DNA from: Brenneria populi
Lineage (GTDB): Bacteria > Pseudomonadota > Gammaproteobacteria > Enterobacterales > Enterobacteriaceae
NCBI RefSeq assembly: GCF_036016195.1
Contig: NZ_JAYWTM010000022.1
Coordinates: forward strand, 62,001-126,000
Direction: 5' to 3'
Length of the DNA stretch: 64,000 bases
In this document: positions 1 to 8,266 of the stretch, piece by piece
How the letters are laid out: each line of letters opens with the position of its first letter
Numbering within the stretch: the stretch's first letter is position 1
The notes under the pieces: model-generated
What the model saw: the letters and a program-made list of their open reading frames with translations, nothing else
Databases searched by the model: none
What the model was told of the DNA's origin: nothing
Translations under genes and position numbers: made by a program

Positions 1-2
1 TG

Positions 3-248
3 ATTCTGGCTACCAGCACTTTCGGCCATGCGATCTCCAATATCGGCATCGCGCCTATCGCTTCCGCGGTCATGGTGCATACCGGCGCGACGGTGATCGA
101 CTCCTTACCCCAGGGCAACTATTTCCACGTTACCGCGCAGAGCATGAATATGAGCATCAGACAGCGTATGAGCCTGCTGCCGTATGAAGCGATTGTCGGG
201 GGAACCATGACGATTGTCGCCACTGTACTTTACGGCTTTATTTTTTAG
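3..248 (+). CDS. C-terminal end of a GntP-family permease (partial)
   Basis: The reading frame is open from the window edge and stops at the TAG at 246-248, giving about 81 residues. The visible part has the sequence GATVIDSLPQGN followed by a hydrophobic last segment (TMTIVATVLYGFIF), which fits the last membrane helices of a GntP-type gluconate/organic-acid permease. The stop lies 16 nt before the glycerate kinase start, so the two are probably co-transcribed, and the context suggests glycerate or a related sugar acid as substrate. Only the end is visible, so another transporter superfamily is possible; the family call is moderate. Confidence 0.6.
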   Translation: MLATSTFGHAISNIGIAPIASAVMVHTGATVIDSLPQGNYFHVTAQSMNMSIRQRMSLLPYEAIVGGTMTIVATVLYGFIF

Positions 249-264
249 GAAGAGGCAACCCACA

Positions 265-1410
265 ATGAAAAAAGAGACCTTTGTTTTAGCTCCCGATTCG
301 TTCAAAGAGAGCATGACGGCGAAAGAAGTGTGCAACGCTATGGAGAAAGGGTTAAAAAAAGTCTTTCCTAATGCGAACTATATTCATGTTCCCATGGCCG
401 ACGGCGGCGAAGGCACCACCCAGTCGTTAATCGACGCCACCCAGGGGAGCCTGTATTCGCTGACGGTCACCGGGCCGTTAGGCAAACCGGTGGAGGCCAG
501 CTACGGCATCATGGGCAACGGCGAAATCGCCGTTATCGAGATGGCGTCCGCCAGCGGCATTCATTTCGTCAACCGCGACACCAAAAATCCGCTGGTGACC
601 ACCACCTACGGCACCGGCGAACTGATTCGCGCCTGCCTGGATAAAGGCATTAAAAAGATCATTTTGGGCATCGGCGGCAGCGCCACCAACGACGGCGGCG
701 CCGGCATGGCGGAAGCGCTCGGCGTGCGCTTCTACGACGAATCCGGCGAACCTTTGCCATGCGGCGGCGGCGCGCTGGGTCGTCTGCACCATATCGATCT
801 CTCCGGGCTGGATAGCCGATTGGCGCAGGTCGATATTCAGGTGGCCTGCGATGTGACCAACCCGCTGTGCGGCGAACAGGGCGCTTCCGCGATTTTTGGG
901 CCGCAGAAAGGCGCCACGCCGGATATGGTGGCGCAGTTGGACGCCAATCTGGCGCACTACGCCGCGGTCATCCGCGCTCAGTTGAATAAGGACGTCGCCG
1001 ATATTCCGGGGGCGGGCGCGGCCGGCGGCCTGGGCGCCGGACTGATGGCCTTTACGCGCTGCACGCTGCGCAAAGGGATTGATATCGTTGTGGAATTCAG
1101 CGGACTGCGCGACAAATTGGTCGGCGCCGATTTTTGCTTTACCGGCGAAGGTCGTATCGACTATCAAACCAAGTTCGGCAAAACGCCGTATGGCGTCGCT
1201 AAAACCGCCCAGGCGCAGGGCGTACCGGTGATTGCCGTTTCCGGCTGCATCGGCGACGGCGTCGATACGCTCTATGACGAAGGCATCGATGCCATTTTTG
1301 GGATTATTCCGCATGTGGACAGCCTTGACGCCTTGTTAAAAGACGGCGCGATAAATATGGAACGCGCCTGCGAGAATATCGGCCGGTTAATGAAAATAGC
1401 CGCTTTATAA
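265..1410 (+). CDS. garK: Glycerate 2-kinase (GarK/GlxK type)
   Basis: Cytoplasmic kinase that phosphorylates D-glycerate to 2-phosphoglycerate, feeding glycolysis. The 381-residue length equals that of E. coli GarK and GlxK. The N-terminus (VLAPDSFKESMTA), the MADGGEGT motif and the GIGGSATNDGGAGMAEALG stretch are typical of this glycerate kinase family, as is the FTGEGRID motif near residue 290. The start is the ATG at 265, preceded by AGGAAGAGG; an upstream in-frame ATG at 214 lies inside the permease gene and has no ribosome site. The next gene is a pyruvate kinase 31 nt downstream, so 2-phosphoglycerate made here could pass through enolase to pyruvate. Whether it corresponds to garK or glxK is not decided by the sequence. 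Confidence 0.9.
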   Translation: MKKETFVLAPDSFKESMTAKEVCNAMEKGLKKVFPNANYIHVPMADGGEGTTQSLIDATQGSLYSLTVTGPLGKPVEASYGIMGNGEIAVIEMASASGIHFVNRDTKNPLVTTTYGTGELIRACLDKGIKKIILGIGGSATNDGGAGMAEALGVRFYDESGEPLPCGGGALGRLHHIDLSGLDSRLAQVDIQVACDVTNPLCGEQGASAIFGPQKGATPDMVAQLDANLAHYAAVIRAQLNKDVADIPGAGAAGGLGAGLMAFTRCTLRKGIDIVVEFSGLRDKLVGADFCFTGEGRIDYQTKFGKTPYGVAKTAQAQGVPVIAVSGCIGDGVDTLYDEGIDAIFGIIPHVDSLDALLKDGAINMERACENIGRLMKIAAL

Positions 1411-1441
1411 ATTAAGAATCCATTTATAAAAGGACATCATC

Positions 1442-2884
1442 ATGGCTGAAACCGTGCGGCGTACGAAAATAGTCGCAACCTTAGGTCCCGCCACGGATCG
1501 GGATAATAACCTGGAGAAGATAATCAGCGCGGGTGCGAACGTGGTGCGTTTTAATTTCTCTCACGGCTCGGCGGAAGATCATCTCGCCCGTGCGGAAAAA
1601 GTGCGCGCGATAGCCCGCCGTCTGGGAAAACATGTCGCCATTTTAGGCGATCTGCAGGGGCCGAAAATTCGCGTATCCACCTTTAAGGAAGGCAAGGTTT
1701 TTCTGAACGTCGGCGATGAATTTATCCTCGACGCGCAGTTGGAAAAAGGGCTGGGCGATAACGCCCAGGTAGGCATCGATTATAAGGCGCTGCCGCGCGA
1801 TGTGGCGCCGGGCGATGTGTTGTTGCTGGATGACGGTCGTATTCAGCTACGCGTGCTGCGCATTGACGGTGAAAAGATCGTGACCGCGGTGACGGTGGGC
1901 GGCGTTTTATCAAATAACAAAGGCGTCAATAAATTAGGCGGCGGACTTTCGGCGCAGGCGCTCACGGAGAAAGATAAGGCGGATATTCTGCTGGCGGCCA
2001 AAATGAACGTTGATTTTTTGGCGGTCTCCTTCCCGCGCTGCGGCGAGGATTTGCGCTATGCGCGCCGTCTGGCGCGCGACGCGGGCTGCCAGGCGGCGAT
2101 TGTGGCCAAGGTGGAGCGGGCGGAGGCGGTCGCGACCCAGGAGAGCATGGACGATATGATCCTCGCCTCCGACGTCATTATGGTGGCGCGCGGCGATCTG
2201 GGCGTTGAAATCGGCGACGCCGCGCTGGTCGGCGTACAGAAACAGCTGATCCAGCGTTCGCGCCAGCTGAACCGCGTGGTGATCACCGCCACCCAGATGA
2301 TGGAATCGATGATTAGCAACCCGATGCCGACGCGCGCCGAAGTGATGGATGTGGCTAACGCGGTATTGGACGGCACCGATGCGGTGATGCTATCGGCGGA
2401 GACGGCTGCCGGCAGCTACCCGGGCGAGGCGGTGGCGGCGATGGCGGGCGTGTGTCTGGGGGCCGAGCGTATTCCGCGTATCAGCATCTCAAAGCACCGT
2501 CTGGACGTGCAGTTTTCCAACATCGAAGAGATGGCGGCCATGTCGGCCATGTACGCCGCCAACCATCTGCGAGGGGTGAAAGCGGTAATCGCGCTGACCG
2601 AATCGGGACGCACCGCCCGCATGATGTCGCGCATCAGTTCCGGGCTGCCGATCTTTGCGCTGTCGCGTCACGATGCGACGCTTAACCTGACCGCGCTCTA
2701 CCGCGGCGTGACGCCGGTGCGCTTCGACGGCCGGGCCACGGGGCCGGAAGCCGCGCAGGACGCGATGGAGCTGCTGCGGGAGTGCGGCGCGTTGTCGTCC
2801 GGCGATAGCGTGATTTTGACTCAGGGGGATAGCGTCGGGCAAATAGGCAGCACCAACACCTGCCGCATTTGCGTCGTCGCGTAA
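1442..2884 (+). CDS. pyk: Pyruvate kinase paralogue, PykA-like
   Basis: Converts phosphoenolpyruvate and ADP to pyruvate and ATP. The 480 residues match the size of E. coli PykA. Visible family features are the N-terminal KIVATLGPATD, NVVRFNFSHG, the DLQGPKIR substrate loop, the catalytic-lysine region AIVAKVERAEA, the MVARGDLGVEI motif and MLSAETAAGSYP, followed by the C-terminal effector domain. Enterobacteria normally carry pykA and pykF elsewhere, so a copy directly behind glycerate kinase is probably a dedicated paralogue for glycerate or sugar-acid growth; that is inference from position. Start ATG 1442 follows AAAGGACATCATC. A GC-rich hairpin follows the stop. Confidence 0.92.
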   Translation: MAETVRRTKIVATLGPATDRDNNLEKIISAGANVVRFNFSHGSAEDHLARAEKVRAIARRLGKHVAILGDLQGPKIRVSTFKEGKVFLNVGDEFILDAQLEKGLGDNAQVGIDYKALPRDVAPGDVLLLDDGRIQLRVLRIDGEKIVTAVTVGGVLSNNKGVNKLGGGLSAQALTEKDKADILLAAKMNVDFLAVSFPRCGEDLRYARRLARDAGCQAAIVAKVERAEAVATQESMDDMILASDVIMVARGDLGVEIGDAALVGVQKQLIQRSRQLNRVVITATQMMESMISNPMPTRAEVMDVANAVLDGTDAVMLSAETAAGSYPGEAVAAMAGVCLGAERIPRISISKHRLDVQFSNIEEMAAMSAMYAANHLRGVKAVIALTESGRTARMMSRISSGLPIFALSRHDATLNLTALYRGVTPVRFDGRATGPEAAQDAMELLRECGALSSGDSVILTQGDSVGQIGSTNTCRICVVA

Positions 2885-2898
2885 CGCGCTACCCGAAG

Positions 2899-2925
2899 GC
2901 CGCCGCGCCGCTACGGCGCGGCGGC
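2899..2925 (+). terminator. GC-rich hairpin after pyruvate kinase
   Basis: A perfect 12-bp stem (GCCGCCGCGCCG with its complement) closes on a 3-nt loop 14 nt after the stop codon. There is no strong U-tract after it (GACTTGT), so it may be a weak or factor-assisted terminator. The rest of the 301-nt gap before the cdaR-like gene shows no gene; its AT-rich part at about 3050-3110 could hold the cdaR promoter. Confidence 0.5.
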
Positions 2926-3185
2926 GACTTGTATGCACGAAATCCCCGCCGTGCCGATAGAAACGCTTCGCCACATCTCCCCCGTCTTTTATTCGTAAGC
3001 GCAGGGATTCATCGTGGGTTTTGCCGTTACCCGGCATAATTAGCCGCAAATCGCATTCTTTAATGCATATCGATATGAATGTCTTATTAAATTACAAAAA
3101 ATAGTGGCGACGCGCGTGGCGTTTTCGTCATCGGGCGTCAAGCATGTCTATGTGCTATTTTTAGTGCCGCACCTGGGGATAATAA

Positions 3186-4340
3186 ATGACAGATTACTAT
3201 TTTGACGCGAAATTAGCCTCTTCGATCGTCAAACGAACCATGGATATTATTCACTGTAATATCAATGTGATGGATGCTAAAGGCCGCATTATCGGCAGCG
3301 GCGATCGGGAGCGGATCGGCGAAATTCACGAAGGCGCGCTGCTGGCGCTGACGCAGGAGCGCATCGTGTCTATCGACGACGCTTCCACGCACACCTTGCA
3401 TGGCGTGAAGCCGGGGATCAATCTGCCGCTGCGCCTTAACAACCAGATTGTCGGCGTCATCGGCCTGACGGGGAACCCGGAGGGGCTGCGGCAATTCGGC
3501 GAACTGGTCTGCATGACCGCGGAGATGATGCTGGAGCAGGCGAATTTGCTGCAGCTATTGGCGCAGAACAGCCGTCTGCGCGAAGAGCTGGTGCTGAGTA
3601 TGATACGCAACGACGTCTACTCCTCGACGATGCAAGAGTGGGCGCAACGCCTGGGCGTCGATTTGCTGCGGCCGCGCGTCGCCATGGTGGTGGAGCTGGA
3701 CAGCGGACAACTGGGCGTGAGCACCGCCATGAGCGAGCTGCAGCAGCTGCAGTCGCTGCTGATGGAAACCGGCAAGGATGATCTGATGGCGATCGTATCG
3801 CTGACCGAGATGGTGGTGCTCAAACCGGCATACCTGCACGCGGAACGCTGGGAGCCGGAAGAGCACAAGCGCCGTATGACATTGCTGCACCAGCGTCTGC
3901 AGCAGGAAAGCCCGCTGAAGGGACGCCTGGCGTTGGGCAAGTTTTTCCCCGGAGAAGGCGGCGTCGCCCGTTCTTATCAGACGGCGAAAACCACGATAAA
4001 AGTGGGCAAGCAGCGGATGCCCGACGTTCAGTGCTACTGCTATCAGGACATCAAACTGCCCGTCCTGCTGGATAGCCTGCGCGACGGCTGGCAGGCGACC
4101 GAACTGGTCAGCCCCCTGCAGCGGCTCAAAGCGATGGACGGCAATGGGGTGTTCAGAAAAACGCTGCATACCTGGATTCGTCACAACCAGCAGGCGGGCG
4201 CGACCGCCAGCGCGCTTTTTATCCATAAGAATACGCTGGAGTACCGGCTGCGGCGTATTTCCGAACTGACCGGGTTGAATCTGTCCGTGTTTGAAGATCG
4301 TTTCCTGCTTTACGTCGCCGCGCAGCTGGATGAGGAGTAG
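3186..4340 (+). CDS. cdaR: CdaR-type sugar diacid/glycerate regulator
   Basis: Transcriptional activator. In E. coli, CdaR (385 aa) senses glycerate-pathway intermediates and activates garPLRK, garD and gudPXD. This protein has 384 residues. The N-terminal putative sugar-diacid recognition domain is recognisable (IVKRTMDIIHCNINVMD, GRIIGSGD, GVKPGINLPL), and the C-terminal PucR-type helix-turn-helix reads ALFIHKNTLEYRLRRISELTG. It lies immediately downstream of the permease-kinase-pyruvate kinase genes in the same direction, but behind a 300-nt gap and a hairpin, so it probably has its own promoter. Local control of the upstream operon is the expected role. Confidence 0.88.
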   Translation: MTDYYFDAKLASSIVKRTMDIIHCNINVMDAKGRIIGSGDRERIGEIHEGALLALTQERIVSIDDASTHTLHGVKPGINLPLRLNNQIVGVIGLTGNPEGLRQFGELVCMTAEMMLEQANLLQLLAQNSRLREELVLSMIRNDVYSSTMQEWAQRLGVDLLRPRVAMVVELDSGQLGVSTAMSELQQLQSLLMETGKDDLMAIVSLTEMVVLKPAYLHAERWEPEEHKRRMTLLHQRLQQESPLKGRLALGKFFPGEGGVARSYQTAKTTIKVGKQRMPDVQCYCYQDIKLPVLLDSLRDGWQATELVSPLQRLKAMDGNGVFRKTLHTWIRHNQQAGATASALFIHKNTLEYRLRRISELTGLNLSVFEDRFLLYVAAQLDEE

Positions 4341-4464
4341 TTATTCCTCTGTACGAAAGGCCGGCTTGGGTTTACGGCATAGGTCTGAGATGCGGGCCAG
4401 ACACCGCCGATCGAGGGAAGGAACGCGTCGTCGCGCGGTGGCGCTGGTGAAATCATGATTATCG

Positions 4465-6021
4465 TTATACGTGAAACGCCGACATCGAGCGGATAAGCTG
4501 CTGTGACTGTTCTTCCAGCGATTGCGTGGTGACGGAGAACGATTTCACTAGCTGGGTATTCTGCTGCGCCGCTTTATCGATTTGCGCGAAGGCGATATTG
4601 ACCTGTTCAATGCCTCGGTATTGTTCCTGCGTCGCGTTGGAAATATTTTTCATCAATTGGGTGATCCGCATGATCGTGCCATCCATGTCGTCCATGGTTT
4701 CACCCGCGCGGGAAGCCAGCTCCAGCCCTTCGGAAATGCGCGTTTGTGAATCAGCGATCAGCGCGCGGATCTCTTTGGCCGCCTGCCCGCTGTGCAGCGC
4801 CAGATTGCGAACCTCTCCGGCCACGACGGCGAATCCCCGGCCTTGCTCGCCCGCGCGGGCCGATTCAACCGAGGCGTTCAGCGCCAGAATATTGGTCTGA
4901 AAGGCAATACCGTCAATCACGCCGAGAATGTCGTTAATCCGTTTGGCGCTGCTGTCGATCTCCTGCATTTTTTCGATGACATAGCAGACTGATTCGCTGC
5001 TAAGAGCGCTGGTATCGGTCGCGCTGTTGGCTAACTGATGCGCTAATGCCGCATGTTCGGCATTGTTTTTCACGGTGGCGCTGAGCTGTTCCATACTGGC
5101 TGCGGTTTGCTCCAGCGAGGCGGCGGACGCTTCAGTACGCTGGGAAAGACGACTATTTTCTTCAAAGAGTTCGCGGCTGCCGCGATCGATCTGCGTGCTG
5201 GCGTCACGCACCTGCCTGACGGAATCCAGCAGCGAGCCCTGCATCCGGCCGATCGCATCGTTCAGCCGACCCAGCTCGTTATTTCCCCCGAGCATCACGC
5301 GGCAGGTAAGATCGCCCTGCGCCACGCGCTCCAGCTGTTCAATGGCGTAATTCAGCGGCTTGAGCAGCATATGGCGCAGGGCTGCCCAGGCAAGAGCGAC
5401 CAGCGATATCGACAGCAGGCAGGAGAAAATGATGAGCAACCGCATTAAGCGCTCATTGCGTTCGGACAGCGCCAGCCTCTGCTCAGAGAGTTGCCCGGCG
5501 TACAGGTGAAATGCCTGGATGGATTGATCGAAAGCGTCGCTCAGCGGGCCGAGCTGTTTTTCCAGTACGTCGTAATATTCGTCGGTGTACTGTTTCTGCA
5601 AGGCGCTGAGCATCGGCGTCATGCCTTGTTCGAAATAGGCCTGATAGGCTTTCTGTACTGCCTGCGCCAGCGTGTGCCGTTGGGTATTGGGATCGACGGA
5701 CGCCATGACGCGCGCAATTTCCTGCTGAGACTGGCGCAGGTTATTTTCCACGGTTTGGGTCGCTTTCGTTCCATCGTCAAGCAACCCGCTTTCAATTTTC
5801 CTCACCGCCAGCGCTGCCGATGCCCTGGCTCTTAGCGTCTGGTTATAGCCGTTCATCAGGCTACTTAACTCTGTTCCCTGAATTTTATTCAGCGATAGAA
5901 GCGCTTCTTTGTCTTTTTTAATCGCTAGGAGACCCATACCGCTAACAATAAGCAGTAACAACGTGGTCAATAATAATAATGTTAATAACCCGGCTCGAAT
6001 GGAGGTATTTTTTAGTCCCAT
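4465..6021 (-). CDS. Methyl-accepting chemotaxis protein (Tar/Tsr class)
   Basis: Membrane chemoreceptor of 518 residues. After a basic N-terminus there is a first membrane helix (about residues 10-30), a periplasmic four-helix ligand domain to about 190, a second helix at about 190-212, then HAMP and a signalling coiled coil. The conserved hairpin tip is present (IDGIAFQTNILALNASVESA). The start ATG at 6021 is chosen because it is preceded on the minus strand by AAGGAAACC and places the membrane helix at the N-terminus; the longer frame starting at 6090 adds 23 residues that lack family features. No C-terminal CheR/CheB-tethering pentapeptide is visible. It resembles the receptor at 55037 along its whole length. 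The ligand cannot be read from sequence. Confidence 0.9.
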   Translation of the reverse strand: MGLKNTSIRAGLLTLLLLTTLLLLIVSGMGLLAIKKDKEALLSLNKIQGTELSSLMNGYNQTLRARASAALAVRKIESGLLDDGTKATQTVENNLRQSQQEIARVMASVDPNTQRHTLAQAVQKAYQAYFEQGMTPMLSALQKQYTDEYYDVLEKQLGPLSDAFDQSIQAFHLYAGQLSEQRLALSERNERLMRLLIIFSCLLSISLVALAWAALRHMLLKPLNYAIEQLERVAQGDLTCRVMLGGNNELGRLNDAIGRMQGSLLDSVRQVRDASTQIDRGSRELFEENSRLSQRTEASAASLEQTAASMEQLSATVKNNAEHAALAHQLANSATDTSALSSESVCYVIEKMQEIDSSAKRINDILGVIDGIAFQTNILALNASVESARAGEQGRGFAVVAGEVRNLALHSGQAAKEIRALIADSQTRISEGLELASRAGETMDDMDGTIMRITQLMKNISNATQEQYRGIEQVNIAFAQIDKAAQQNTQLVKSFSVTTQSLEEQSQQLIRSMSAFHV

Positions 6022-6522
6022 GGTTTCCTTTTCCTTGTGTGCGAATGAAGAGACAAACGTGGTAAATCTTGCAGCCTCGTCAAACCTCAATTTCCCTCGA
6101 GGCCGTTCATCAAAAAGAACATCACAGAAAATACGGATTAGTGCGGCGCGAACATCGCTAATTCCGGTAATACTACAACAAAATTAGTTAGATAGAGCCA
6201 CGCGGACTACCCGGATAACCGGGTGAATCATCTGTCCGCTACAGGTTAGCCGGATTAGCGCGAGGTTTTAACTTTGTTTTTTCGCTTTGCCTAACTAAAA
6301 ATCGGCTTAAAAGCGATAACCATTAGGGTAATGCGACAGCTATTTTGCAATATGCGCGGCGCCGGTCGGCGCAGCCGTAGAACGGGGCGTCAGCGATAAA
6401 AAATCGCTATATAAAAAAGATCGGCCGTTCTGGCACTATCGACAGGAAAGCGCGATATTCGCCGGTTGAACCAGTGGATGTCTGGCTGCGCGCCCGGTGC
6501 GATGTGATAAGGAGAGTGACGG
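6022..6522. other. Intergenic region between divergent genes
   Basis: These 501 nt separate the chemoreceptor from the truncated amidotransferase gene. No convincing gene is visible. A perfect short palindrome, ACCCGG-ATAA-CCGGGT, lies at 6209-6224. I looked for a flagellar sigma-28 promoter for the receptor on the minus strand and found no good match. Confidence 0.6.
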
Positions 6523-7050
6523 ATGAAAACAGCGGTGGTTTTGCGTCATGTGCATTTCGAAAATCTGGGTATGCTTGAGTCGTTATTACCCGCCTGCGGT
6601 TATCAATTTCGCTATCTCGATCCGGCGGTTGATGATTTGTCGCCGGCCGCGTCGGATCGCTGTGATTTGCTGGTGGTTCTGGGCGGGCCGATAGGGGCCT
6701 TTGACCACGAAAGTTATCCTTTTTTAACCGCCGAGTTAACGCTGATTAGCCAGCGTCTGGCGAGCCAAAGGCCCATTCTGGGGATCTGCCTGGGCGCCCA
6801 GCTGATGGCGCGCGCCTTAGGCAAGCATGTCGGGCCGATGGGAGTGAAAGAAATTGGCTTTAGCCCACTGTCGCTAACCCCGGCCGGCGAAAGTTCCGTG
6901 CTGTCGCCTCTGGCCGGCGTGCCGGTTTTGCATTGGCACGGCGATCGGTTTGAAATACCCGATGATGCGCATGTGCTGGCGCAAACGCCGATTTGCCCTC
7001 ATCAGGCCTTTGCGCTGGGCGCTGTCGCCCTCTTCCCGCAACCCGAATGA
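6523..7050 (+). pseudogene. Truncated class I glutamine amidotransferase
   Basis: The 175 residues match the first three quarters of stand-alone GMP-synthase-like glutamine amidotransferases, usually about 230-240 aa. The oxyanion region (VVLGGPIGAFD), the nucleophile motif GICLGAQLMA with its cysteine, and the later HWHGDRFEIP and CPHQAFALG motifs are intact. The family then normally reads ALGLQFHxE, supplying the catalytic His and Glu; here the frame reads ALGAVALFPQPE and stops, so the His-Glu pair is lost. Another frame stays open to about 7114 but does not restore the motif. The protein is probably inactive, the remnant of a gene truncated near the left edge of the nitrogenase island. 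A functional short variant cannot be excluded. Confidence 0.7.
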
Positions 7051-7118
7051 GTTAGAATATATGGCTGAATTGGGGAAAACGGCGATGTTAACATCCGCGA
7101 ACGATCCGCAATAAAAAT

Positions 7119-7132
7119 GCACGTTAACGTAC
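7119..7132. promoter_or_regulatory. Candidate upstream activator site of anfH
   Basis: The sequence GCAC-GTTAAC-GTAC differs by one base from GTAC-N6-GTAC, the upstream motif I recall for the AnfA relative VnfA. It lies about 155 bp upstream of the -24 element of the anfH promoter, a normal distance for a sigma-54 activator site. A one-mismatch match of this length can occur by chance. Confidence 0.35.
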
Positions 7133-7287
7133 GAAATGATTTAGTTCTCTGTAGGATAACCCCATCCCCCGCTGTTTTTTATTCTCCGCGTTAAAAATAA
7201 ATCATTCTCCGTAACGTAATGAATCATCGCGTTTATTAGGCCGATATCGCCTGTCGGGGTGATTTTTTATTGGCGCGGTTATCCGCC

Positions 7288-7303
7288 TGGCACAGGGCTT
7301 GCT
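7288..7303 (+). promoter_or_regulatory. Sigma-54 promoter of anfHDGK
   Basis: TGGCAC-AGGGC-TTGCT is a near-perfect -24/-12 element: the invariant GG (7289-7290) and GC (7301-7302) are 10 nt apart. It lies 65 bp before the anfH start codon. Known alternative-nitrogenase operons are sigma-54 dependent and activated by AnfA, encoded downstream here. Between promoter and ATG is a short inverted repeat, TAGCA-N6-TGCTA (7324-7339). Confidence 0.9.
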
Positions 7304-7367
7304 CTATTTATCGTGAACCTAACTAGCATGACGTTGCTATTTAACACTAATTAAATAGGGGTATGTG

Positions 7368-8195
7368 ATGACTCGGAAATTAGCGATTTACGGTAAGGGT
7401 GGGATTGGTAAATCAACGACCACACAAAATACGGCGGCGGCTTTGGCTTATTTCCATAGCAAGAAGATCTTTATTCATGGTTGCGATCCAAAGGCGGACT
7501 CCACGCGTTTAATATTGGGCGGTAAGCCTCAGGAAACGCTGATGGACGTATTACGCGATCAGGGCGCCGAGAAAATCACCAATGAAATGGTGGTGAAAAA
7601 AGGCGTATTTGATATTCGCTGCGTGGAATCCGGCGGCCCGGAACCGGGGGTGGGATGCGCCGGCCGCGGCGTGATTACCGCGATTGATTTAATGGAGAAT
7701 AATAAAGCCTATACGGACGATCTGGATTTTATTTTCTTTGACGTGCTGGGGGATGTGGTGTGCGGCGGCTTCGCCATGCCGATTCGCGATGGCAAAGCCC
7801 AGGAGGTGTATATCGTCGCCTCCGGCGAAATGATGGCCATCTACGCGGCGAATAATATCTGCAAAGGGTTGGTGAAATATGCCAAGCAGAGCGGCGTACG
7901 CCTCGGCGGTATTATTTGCAACAGCCGTAATGTGGATGGGGAAAAGGATTTTCTTGAGGAGTTCACCGCCGCCATTGGCACGAAAATGATTCACTTTGTG
8001 CCGCGCGACAATATTGTGCAAAAAGCCGAGTTTAATAAAAAGACGGTGACGGAATTCGATCCTGAAGCCAATCAGGCGAAAGAGTATTGCGAGCTGGGCC
8101 GCAAGATTATCGAAAATACCGATTTGGTTATTCCCCGGCCGTTAAGCATGGATCAACTGGAATCCATGGTGGTGAAATATGGTCTTTCCGACTAA
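7368..8195 (+). CDS. anfH: Fe-only nitrogenase Fe protein (dinitrogenase reductase)
   Basis: ATP-dependent electron donor to the AnfDGK dinitrogenase; a homodimer sharing one [4Fe-4S] cluster. The 275-residue length is that of Azotobacter AnfH. The P-loop GKGGIGKST is at residues 9-17. The two cluster cysteines are in PGVGCAGRG and DVVCGGF, and the arginine after the first (CAGRG) is the usual ADP-ribosylation target in regulated Fe proteins. The start is the ATG at 7368, preceded by AGGGG; a GTG three bases upstream is also in frame. It is the first gene of the operon, behind a sigma-54 promoter, and anfD follows after 71 nt. Sequence and neighbours assign it to the Fe-only system rather than Mo or V. 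Confidence 0.97.
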   Translation: MTRKLAIYGKGGIGKSTTTQNTAAALAYFHSKKIFIHGCDPKADSTRLILGGKPQETLMDVLRDQGAEKITNEMVVKKGVFDIRCVESGGPEPGVGCAGRGVITAIDLMENNKAYTDDLDFIFFDVLGDVVCGGFAMPIRDGKAQEVYIVASGEMMAIYAANNICKGLVKYAKQSGVRLGGIICNSRNVDGEKDFLEEFTAAIGTKMIHFVPRDNIVQKAEFNKKTVTEFDPEANQAKEYCELGRKIIENTDLVIPRPLSMDQLESMVVKYGLSD

Positions 8196-8266
8196 TACAT
8201 AACGGCGGTAATTAACAGGACCGTTCGGCGGTATTGATAATCTTAACCACATGTGAGGAATCTATT

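Noticed and set aside
7250..7367. Exact TGT-N10-ACA NifA site close to the anfH promoter
   Set aside because: I searched and found none; only the one-mismatch GTAC-type site further upstream (7119) remains.
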